From assembly GCA_004552195.1 (NCBI GenBank), contig SFPC01000096.1:1-6311 (forward strand): DNA of 6,311 nt, written 5' to 3'. Positions 1 to 5,556 of the stretch are shown in pieces; within the stretch, counting starts at the first letter, position 1, and each line of letters opens with the position of its first letter. The position numbers and the translations under genes are program-made. Under the pieces are notes generated by a model, which was not told where the DNA came from, did not search any database, and worked only from the letters and a program-made list of their open reading frames with translations. The stretch is from Bacteroidales bacterium. Lineage in GTDB: Bacteria > Bacteroidota > Bacteroidia > Bacteroidales > Bacteroidaceae.

Positions 1-444
1 GTGGTGGTGAACAAATGGGATTTGATAGAAGACAAATCTAACACGGCCATCCTGCACTACGAAAACACCATACGTCAACGCATGGCTCCTTTCGTAGACA
101 TTCCTATCGTATTTGCATCGGCACTAACAAAACAGCGGATTTTCAAAGTTTTGGAAACAGCCAGCGAGGTATACCAATCGAGAAAACGCCGTATACCCAC
201 CTCCAAGCTCAACGAAGAGATGTTACCGCTCATTGAGGCCTATCCCCCTCCTTCAATCAAAGGAAAATACATCAAAATCAAATATTGCGCCCAACTGCCC
301 AACACACAAATCCCCTCATTTGTGTTCTATGCCAATTTGCCGCAATATATCAAGGACCCCTACCGCCGATTCCTTGAGAACAAAATCCGGGAGCGATGGA
401 ACTTCACCGGTACCCCCATCAATATTTTCATCAGACAGAAATAG
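1..444 (+). CDS. der: Ribosome-assembly GTPase Der (EngA), C-terminal part, 5' end outside window
   Basis: Der is an essential cytoplasmic GTPase with two tandem G domains and a C-terminal KH-like domain, and it acts in maturation of the 50S ribosomal subunit. Only the last 147 codons are here. They begin just before the G4 motif of the second G domain (NKWD, fragment residues 4-7) and include the G5 motif (SAL, 40-42). The rest is the KH-like domain, roughly 65-147, with the family-typical stretches [27 protein letters not shown] and a [12 protein letters not shown] ending. Bacteroidota Der proteins are about 435-440 residues, so around 290 residues lie upstream. The GTG at position 1 is an internal valine codon, not a start. 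The reading frame is intact to TAG at 442-444. The next gene follows on the same strand within about 30 bases, so co-transcription is possible. Identity is firm from motifs and the C-terminal pattern. Confidence 0.96.
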   Translation: MVVNKWDLIEDKSNTAILHYENTIRQRMAPFVDIPIVFASALTKQRIFKVLETASEVYQSRKRRIPTSKLNEEMLPLIEAYPPPSIKGKYIKIKYCAQLPNTQIPSFVFYANLPQYIKDPYRRFLENKIRERWNFTGTPINIFIRQK

Positions 445-476
445 TGTAAGCAACTATGGCTCCGGAAATATCAGTC

Positions 477-890
477 ATGCGTTTCCTTCATTTTTGCTTT
501 GGACTAAGCTTCACCCTATTCACTTTGGCTTCATGCGGAAAGAACGACGGACAAGACAATCGTGATGTTGCTCTTCCAGATGATACGATTGCTGTTCATT
601 ATTACTTGCTTCCGACGCAAGGTCGCTATGAGGATTACATCCAGGCCATGCAATCGTGTGATGGAACCACTTCGGCTTATCAAGAAGGCGTGAAGAAAAT
701 GCTCAAGCATCACCAAGAAACGGTCATCAAGAACAAAGGCGGCGTAGCTCATGTCGAAACAGTGCGCACAGAACTGTCTGCGGACAAATGTTGGGCACAA
801 GTGTTTCTGAAAGTTACCTATGCTGACAGCTCACACGAAGAAATATTGTTCCCACTCCTCAAAGAAAAGGAAAGGTGGAGAATACCGTAA
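477..890 (+). CDS. Small predicted lipoprotein of unknown function, possibly NTF2-like
   Basis: I do not recognise a named family with certainty. From ATG 477 the protein is 137 residues and opens with a lipoprotein signal peptide: MR, a hydrophobic run, then the lipobox LASC with the acylated Cys at residue 20. It should therefore be exported and anchored in a membrane. The mature part starts with a polar linker (GKNDGQDN), followed by a segment like the first helix of NTF2-like/DUF4878-type lipoproteins (AVHYYLLPTQGRYEDYIQAM, about 39-58). Alternating beta-like strands follow, ending in a WRI motif at the C-terminus that is common in such domains. The NTF2-like assignment is inference from this pattern. 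An in-frame ATG at 456 would add seven residues (MAPEISV), including a Glu ahead of the hydrophobic core. I prefer 477 because it puts a basic residue directly before the core; neither start has a clear ribosome-binding site. It sits just after der and is closed by a stem-loop. Confidence 0.8.
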   Translation: MRFLHFCFGLSFTLFTLASCGKNDGQDNRDVALPDDTIAVHYYLLPTQGRYEDYIQAMQSCDGTTSAYQEGVKKMLKHHQETVIKNKGGVAHVETVRTELSADKCWAQVFLKVTYADSSHEEILFPLLKEKERWRIP

Positions 891-949
891 AGTATTAAGT
901 AGGTGTTGAAATTTGCTTTAAGCTAATATTCAACACCTACTAAACTTTA
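888..949 (+). terminator. Long stem-loop at the end of the lipoprotein gene, probable terminator
   Basis: A perfect 13-bp inverted repeat pairs 898-910 (AGTAGGTGTTGAA) with 929-941 (TTCAACACCTACT) around an 18-base loop. A further 6-bp outer stem (TAAAGT at 888-893 with ACTTTA at 944-949) extends it across a small internal loop and includes the TAA stop codon. The downstream sequence is T-rich (TTTATTCCTTAT) but lacks a clean T run. It is therefore weaker than the gdhA terminator and may partly serve to stabilise the 3' end. It separates the der block from the next gene. Confidence 0.7.
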
Positions 950-1025
950 TTCCTTATAACCTTCGCGCAGCCGAACACAGCCTTGTTCCCCCTATAATCA
1001 AGCTCATTCGGTTTCACTTTAAACT

Positions 1026-1040
1026 GCGCGCCCGGCGCGC
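1026..1040 (+). other. GC-only palindrome just upstream of a start codon
   Basis: Positions 1026-1040 read GCGCGCCCGGCGCGC. Seven bases on each side are complementary around a single central C, so at least a 5-bp all-GC hairpin with a 5-base loop can form. It lies six bases before the ATG at 1047, where a ribosome-binding region would be, and is followed by TTT. It could limit translation initiation, act as a short attenuator, or be a protein-binding palindrome; the sequence does not decide. Apart from this and the stem-loop at 888-949, nothing is supportable in 891-1046. No convincing TTTG/TAnnTTTG promoter was found there. Confidence 0.45.
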
Positions 1041-1046
1041 TTTGCC

Positions 1047-3995
1047 ATGCCACAAGAATACGTGCAAGCCTGTCCCATACTGAGGGATACCTCCTTCACC
1101 CATCTCATGATGCGGCGCATCTGCAACGTTCTCATCATTGCCAATCCCTATGACGCTTTCATGCTGGAGGATGATGGACGTGTGGACGAAAAGATATTTG
1201 ACGAATATGCCAAACTGGGGCTCCGCTTCCCGCCCCGCTTTTTCCAGGTAGCCTCTGCCGAAGAAGCGGAAGCCGAACTTCAGCGCACCAGCTTCGACCT
1301 CGTCATCTGTATGCCCGGAGCTGAGGACAACGATGTGTTCTGCATTGCCCGCGACATCAAGCAACGCTTCCCGCAGGTGCCCCTCATCGTGCTCACGCCC
1401 TTCAGCCACGGCATCACACAGCGCATGCAGAATGAGGATCTGAGTATCTTTGAGTATGTATTCTGCTGGTTAGGCAACACTGACCTGCTGCTTTCCATCA
1501 TCAAGCTCATAGAGGACAAAATGAACCTTGATCAGGATGTCCTCCAGGCCGGTGTGCAAATGATACTTTTGGTTGAAGACTCCATTCGCCACTATTCCTC
1601 CATTCTGCCCAATCTCTACAAGTTCGTGCTCCAGCAAAGCCTTGAGTTCGCCACCGAAGCCCTCAATTCCCAGCTCGAAATGTTGCGCATGCGCGGCAGA
1701 CCCAAAATTGTTCTCGCCCGCAACTATGAAGAAGCTTGGGCGCTTTACAACCGCTACTGCACTCACACGCTCGGCGTTATCAGTGACTGCCGTTTCCCGC
1801 GGGAAGGCAAGACCGATGAGCAGGCCGGCTTCCGCCTGCTCAGCAAGATGCGCGAGGCCGACCCTTACCTGCCACTCATCATGCAGAGCTCCGAAACCGA
1901 CAAGCGCGAGTATGCACAGCGGTGTGGCGCCTCTTTTATCGACAAGAACTCGAAAAATCCCGCAGACGACCTCCGCCAGCTCGTGCTCCGCAATTTCGGT
2001 TTTGGCGACTTCATCTTCCGCAAGCCGGGCACGCGACACGAAGAGGTGCGCATCCGCAACCTCAAGGATTTACAGGACAATATCTTCACGCTCCCGCAGG
2101 AGTCGCTCCTTTACCACATTCGCCACAACAACGTATCGCGCTGGCTGGGTTCTCGTGCTCTCTTTCCCATCTCCGAGTTCCTGCGCGACATCACGTGGGA
2201 CTCGCTTCAGGACATTGATGCCCACCGCCAGATTATCTTCGATGCCATTGTCCGCTACCGCCGCATGAAGAACCAGGGCGTGGTGGCCGTGTTCAACCGC
2301 CACCGCTTCGACCGCTACAGCAACTTTGCCCGCATCGGTGACGGCTCCTTGGGAGGAAAGGGGCGCGGCCTGGCTTTCCTCGACCATATCATCTTGCGCC
2401 ATCCCGACCTCAACGACTTCCCCGGCGCCTCGGTGCAGTTGCCCAAGACCGTCGTGCTCTGTACTGACCTGTTCGACGAGTTCATGGAGCAGAGCGACCT
2501 CTATCCCATTGCACTCTCCGATGTACCCGACGAAGAGATACTTGCAGCCTTTCTCAGTGCCACCTTCCCCCAGCGTTTGCGCGAAGACCTCATCGCCTAT
2601 CTTCAGGTGGTCAATGAACCCATCGCCATCCGTTCTTCCTCCTTGCTCGAAGATGCCCATTACCAACCCTTCGCCGGTATCTATTCTACCTACATGATTC
2701 CCCCTGTGGCGGACATCACGCAGCGACTCGAACTCCTGATGAATGCTATCAAGGCAGTCTATGCTTCAGTCTTCTATCAGGACAGCAAGGCTTACATGGC
2801 AGCCACGCGCAACGTCATTGACCAGGAAAAGATGGCTGTACTCCTCCAGGAAGTGGTGGGCTCAGCCTACGACGGCCGCTACTATCCCCACATTTCCGGA
2901 GTGGGCCGCTCGTTGAACTATTATCCCATTGGCGACGAAGCCCCGGAGGACGGCATTGTGAACCTGGCCCTCGGCTTGGGCAAGTACATCGTGGACGGTG
3001 GCCTCAGTCTGCGTGTGTGTCCCGCATACCCCAACAAGGTGCTCCAGACCAGCGAGGTGGACATTGCCCTGCGCGAAACGCAGACACGCTTCTACGCTCT
3101 CGACACTACCACCTGCCCCACCAATTTCCAGGTTGACGACGGCTTCAACCTGCTAAAGCTTCCCGTGAACGAAGCGGTGAAAGACGGGGCCATGCGCTTC
3201 ACCTGTTCCACCTACGACCCCTACGACATGGTCATCCGCGATGGCATTTACGAAGGCGGCCGCAAGGTCGTAACCTTCAGCGGTGTCCTGCAACACGGCG
3301 TGTTCCCCCTCCCCGAACTGCTCCAGAAGCTCCTCCGCTATGGGCGTGAGGAGATGCGTCGTGAAGTGGAAGTGGAGTTTGCCGTAAAACTTCTTCCCGA
3401 CCGCACGGGTATATTCTATACCCTGCAAATCCGCCCCATGGTAGCCGCCCGCCTCCAGCTCGACGAGGACCTCAGCCTGATACCCGACGAAAAGGCGCTA
3501 CTCCATTCCCACCACGCCATCGGCCATGGCATTCTCTCGGACATTTTCGACATCATCTATGTGAAAACGGAGAACTTCTCCGCCTCTCACAATCCGGCCG
3601 TTGCCGACGAAATCGAGCAGCTCAACCGGCGCATGGTGGCCGAAAGCCGCCCCTATGTGCTCGTCGGCCCCGGGCGTTGGGGCAGTAGCGACCCCTGGTT
3701 GGGCATACCCGTGAAGTGGCCCCACATTTCCGGTGCAAAAGTAATCGTGGAGGCGGGGCTCAGCAACTACCGCGTCGATCCCAGCCAGGGAACTCACTTC
3801 TTCCAAAACCTCACCAGTTTTGGCGTAGCCTATTACACCATCGACGACTACAAGGGTGACGGTCTCTATCGCTACGACTACCTCGCGCAGCAGCCGGCCG
3901 AAAAGGAAACAAGCTACCTGCGTCTGGTCCATTTCGACCATCCCATCGTGGTGAAAACGGACGGGATAAACAAAGAAGGCGTTGTCCTGCTCTAA
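1047..3995 (+). CDS. Two-receiver protein with PEP-synthase-type ATP-binding domain; not a complete PEP synthase
   Basis: This 982-residue cytoplasmic protein belongs to a Bacteroidota family usually labelled PEP/pyruvate-binding or PEP synthase. Residues about 25-155 form a receiver-like fold whose phospho-acceptor Asp position appears to be Met89. Residues about 171-320 form a second receiver with the expected acidic pair E177-D178, acceptor D247 (VISDCRF), S281/S282 and K300 (FIDKNS). Residues about 330-430 form a region I cannot name. The PPDK_N-type ATP-binding domain covers about 430-800: SLGGKGRGL (434-442), AIRSSSLLED (527-536), LQEVV (600-604), GLGK (643-646), a candidate metal-binding E777 and QIRP (794-797). 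The C-terminal domain has GPGRWGSSDPWLGIPVKW (874-891) and SQGTHFFQNLTSFGV (913-927). No room remains for the TIM-barrel PEP/pyruvate domain, so PEP synthesis by this chain alone is unlikely; the substrate is unknown. ATG 1047 is the first start after an in-frame TAA at 1020. Met21/Met22 are less likely because the preceding residues resemble those I recall in relatives. gdhA lies 138 bases downstream. Confidence 0.9.
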   Translation: MPQEYVQACPILRDTSFTHLMMRRICNVLIIANPYDAFMLEDDGRVDEKIFDEYAKLGLRFPPRFFQVASAEEAEAELQRTSFDLVICMPGAEDNDVFCIARDIKQRFPQVPLIVLTPFSHGITQRMQNEDLSIFEYVFCWLGNTDLLLSIIKLIEDKMNLDQDVLQAGVQMILLVEDSIRHYSSILPNLYKFVLQQSLEFATEALNSQLEMLRMRGRPKIVLARNYEEAWALYNRYCTHTLGVISDCRFPREGKTDEQAGFRLLSKMREADPYLPLIMQSSETDKREYAQRCGASFIDKNSKNPADDLRQLVLRNFGFGDFIFRKPGTRHEEVRIRNLKDLQDNIFTLPQESLLYHIRHNNVSRWLGSRALFPISEFLRDITWDSLQDIDAHRQIIFDAIVRYRRMKNQGVVAVFNRHRFDRYSNFARIGDGSLGGKGRGLAFLDHIILRHPDLNDFPGASVQLPKTVVLCTDLFDEFMEQSDLYPIALSDVPDEEILAAFLSATFPQRLREDLIAYLQVVNEPIAIRSSSLLEDAHYQPFAGIYSTYMIPPVADITQRLELLMNAIKAVYASVFYQDSKAYMAATRNVIDQEKMAVLLQEVVGSAYDGRYYPHISGVGRSLNYYPIGDEAPEDGIVNLALGLGKYIVDGGLSLRVCPAYPNKVLQTSEVDIALRETQTRFYALDTTTCPTNFQVDDGFNLLKLPVNEAVKDGAMRFTCSTYDPYDMVIRDGIYEGGRKVVTFSGVLQHGVFPLPELLQKLLRYGREEMRREVEVEFAVKLLPDRTGIFYTLQIRPMVAARLQLDEDLSLIPDEKALLHSHHAIGHGILSDIFDIIYVKTENFSASHNPAVADEIEQLNRRMVAESRPYVLVGPGRWGSSDPWLGIPVKWPHISGAKVIVEAGLSNYRVDPSQGTHFFQNLTSFGVAYYTIDDYKGDGLYRYDYLAQQPAEKETSYLRLVHFDHPIVVKTDGINKEGVVLL

Positions 3996-4016
3996 TTATC
4001 TATATAATTATCTAAA
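3993..4016. repeat. 12-base tandem direct repeat at a stop codon
   Basis: TAATTATCTA occurs at 3993-4002 and again at 4005-4014. The two 12-base units TAATTATCTATA and TAATTATCTAAA sit directly end to end, and the first begins in the TAA stop codon of the preceding gene. Two identical sites about one helical turn apart could bind a regulator upstream of gdhA, but AT-rich intergenic sequence also gives such repeats by slippage. The function is unknown. Confidence 0.5.
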
Positions 4017-4058
4017 TGCTTAATTTGTGAAGTGAAGTTTAAATTTCTGCAAATAACA

Positions 4059-4090
4059 TTTGGCTTATTAATGTGTTTCTGTTACTTTTG
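4059..4090 (+). promoter_or_regulatory. Bacteroidota-type -33/-7 promoter of gdhA
   Basis: TTTG at 4059-4062 and TACTTTTG at 4083-4090 match the Bacteroidota housekeeping consensus (TTTG, then TAnnTTTG) with a 20-base spacer. Transcription would start near 4095-4097, giving an untranslated leader of about 37 bases. That leader is A/T-rich with no Shine-Dalgarno sequence, as is usual for strongly expressed genes in this phylum. CAAAT (4050-4054) and ATTTG (4058-4062) form an inverted repeat that overlaps the -33 box and may be an operator. The promoter means gdhA can be transcribed independently of the upstream gene. Confidence 0.8.
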
Positions 4091-4133
4091 CGGCCAAATT
4101 TCTTAACAAACAAAAATATAACTCTATACTTTA

Positions 4134-5468
4134 ATGCAAGCACAAAAGGTATTAGACGAGATTAAACTCCGTTTTCCCAACGAACCCGAGTACCATCAGG
4201 CAGTCGAAGAAGTGCTCTCCACGATTGAAGAAGAGTACAACAAGCACCCGGAATTTGAGAAGGTGAAGCTCATCGAGCGCCTCTGCATCCCCGACCGTGT
4301 CTACCAGTTCCGCGTGAATTGGGTGGACGACAAGGGAGAAGTACAGACCAATATGGGTTATCGTGTGCAACACAACAACTGCATCGGCCCCTACAAAGGC
4401 GGCATCCGTTTCCACAGCTCCGTCAATCTCAGCATCCTGAAGTTCCTCGCGTTTGAACAGACCTTCAAGAACTCGCTGACCACGCTCCCCATGGGCGGAG
4501 GAAAGGGCGGTTCAGACTTCTCTCCACGCGGCAAGAGCAATGCCGAAGTAATGCGTTTCTGCCAAGCCTTCATGCTTGAACTCGCCCGCCATATTGGTCC
4601 CGACACCGACGTGCCTGCAGGCGATATTGGTGTAGGTGGCCGTGAAGTAGGCTACATGTTCGGCATGTACAAAAAGCTCACCCGCGAGTTCACGGGAACC
4701 TTTACGGGCAAAGGCCGCGAGTTCGGCGGTTCGCTCATCCGCCCCGAAGCCACGGGTTACGGCAATGTGTACTTCCTCATGGAAATGCTTAAGACGCGCG
4801 GCATCGACCTCAAGGGCAAGACCGTGCTCATCTCCGGTGCCGGCAATGTGGCCCAGTACACCGCAGAGAAGGTACTCCAGCTGGGCGGTAAGGTGCTCAC
4901 CATGTCCGACTCCGACGGTTACATCTACGACCCCGACGGTATCGACCGCGAAAAGCTTGACTACATCATGGAGCTAAAAAACCTCTATCGTGGCCGTATC
5001 CGCGAGTATGCCGAGCACTACGGCTGCAAGTATGTGGAAGGAGCCAAGCCTTGGTTTGAAAAGGCCGACATCGCCCTCCCCAGTGCTACGCAGAACGAAC
5101 TCAACGAAGAGGCCGCACGTGCCCTTGTGGCCAATGGCGTGATTGCCGTGAGCGAAGGTGCCAACATGCCCTGTACGCCCGGCGCCATCCGCGTGTTCCA
5201 GGAAGCACAAATTCTCTACGCTCCGGGCAAGGCCGCCAATGCCGGTGGCGTGAGCGTGTCTGGTCTGGAAATGAGCCAGAATTCCGAGCGTCTCTCTTGG
5301 ACGGCTGAAGAAGTGGACCACCGCCTCCACCTCATCATGGAGGACATCCACCGCAACTGCGTGAAGTATGGCACCCAGCCCGACGGTTACGTCAACTACG
5401 TGAAAGGCGCCAACGTCGCCGGCTTCATGAAAGTGGCCAAGGCCATGATGGCCCAAGGCGTGCTCTAA
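4134..5468 (+). CDS. gdhA: Glutamate dehydrogenase, hexameric type, probably NADP-dependent
   Basis: The enzyme interconverts 2-oxoglutarate plus ammonium and L-glutamate in the cytoplasm, linking nitrogen assimilation to central carbon metabolism. The 444 residues match the full length of the small hexameric class and follow E. coli GdhA closely. Visible catalytic elements are PYKGG (K88), FKN (K112), PMGGGKGG (catalytic K124) and the DVPAGDIGVGGREVG block with D164. The Rossmann loop GAGNVA is at 235-240, followed by SDSDG (258-262). That last motif resembles the E. coli NADP enzyme (SDSSG), so NADP(H) use is likely, though dual use cannot be excluded. The conserved EGANMP and APGKAANAGGV blocks and the AMMAQGVL ending are intact. 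ATG 4134 follows an A-rich leader with its own promoter, and a strong terminator follows the stop. Codons are strongly biased towards C-ending forms, consistent with high expression. Confidence 0.98.
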   Translation: MQAQKVLDEIKLRFPNEPEYHQAVEEVLSTIEEEYNKHPEFEKVKLIERLCIPDRVYQFRVNWVDDKGEVQTNMGYRVQHNNCIGPYKGGIRFHSSVNLSILKFLAFEQTFKNSLTTLPMGGGKGGSDFSPRGKSNAEVMRFCQAFMLELARHIGPDTDVPAGDIGVGGREVGYMFGMYKKLTREFTGTFTGKGREFGGSLIRPEATGYGNVYFLMEMLKTRGIDLKGKTVLISGAGNVAQYTAEKVLQLGGKVLTMSDSDGYIYDPDGIDREKLDYIMELKNLYRGRIREYAEHYGCKYVEGAKPWFEKADIALPSATQNELNEEAARALVANGVIAVSEGANMPCTPGAIRVFQEAQILYAPGKAANAGGVSVSGLEMSQNSERLSWTAEEVDHRLHLIMEDIHRNCVKYGTQPDGYVNYVKGANVAGFMKVAKAMMAQGVL

Positions 5469-5512
5469 CTAAGCCTTTTCCAAGTCTTCCCACTCCATAC
5501 AACGGATAAAGC

Positions 5513-5556
5513 AGTGAGTCCAACTTCTTAAAAGTCAGAAGTTGGACTCACTTTTT
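5513..5556 (+). terminator. Intrinsic terminator of gdhA
   Basis: A perfect 16-bp stem pairs 5513-5528 (AGTGAGTCCAACTTCT) with 5537-5552 (AGAAGTTGGACTCACT) around the 8-base loop TAAAAGTC, followed directly by TTTTT at 5552-5556. This is a textbook rho-independent terminator for the plus strand. It touches the stop codon of the converging permease gene. On the minus strand the stem is followed by GCTTTATCC, so it may also stop that transcript, less efficiently. Confidence 0.93.

Noticed and set aside
456..476. Earlier ATG start for the lipoprotein gene
   Set aside because: It adds MAPEISV, with an acidic residue before the hydrophobic core. ATG 477 gives a more typical lipoprotein signal of 20 residues including the Cys. 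It cannot be excluded.
233..565. Overlapping plus-strand open frame across the end of der and the start of the lipoprotein gene
   Set aside because: It overlaps two better-supported frames, has no recognisable motif and its composition looks like an out-of-frame reading.
993..998. TATAAT resembling an E. coli -10 box upstream of the large gene
   Set aside because: There is no matching -35 at proper spacing, and Bacteroidota housekeeping promoters use TAnnTTTG; a chance match in AT-rich sequence is likely.
1470..2666. Long open frames on the minus strand (1470-2039 and 2070-2666) inside the large gene
   Set aside because: They run antisense to a clearly coding gene with recognisable domains. 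GC-rich codon bias opens such frames, and their translations show no recognisable motifs.
1047..3995. Labelling the large protein as PEP synthase (ppsA) or PPDK
   Set aside because: Only the ATP-binding domain is clear. The standard phosphohistidine motif is not recognisable and no PEP/pyruvate TIM barrel fits before the stop codon.
4974..5456. Open frame on the minus strand inside gdhA
   Set aside because: It is a shadow of the gdhA frame, His- and Gly-rich with no domain pattern; the plus-strand protein is fully conserved there.
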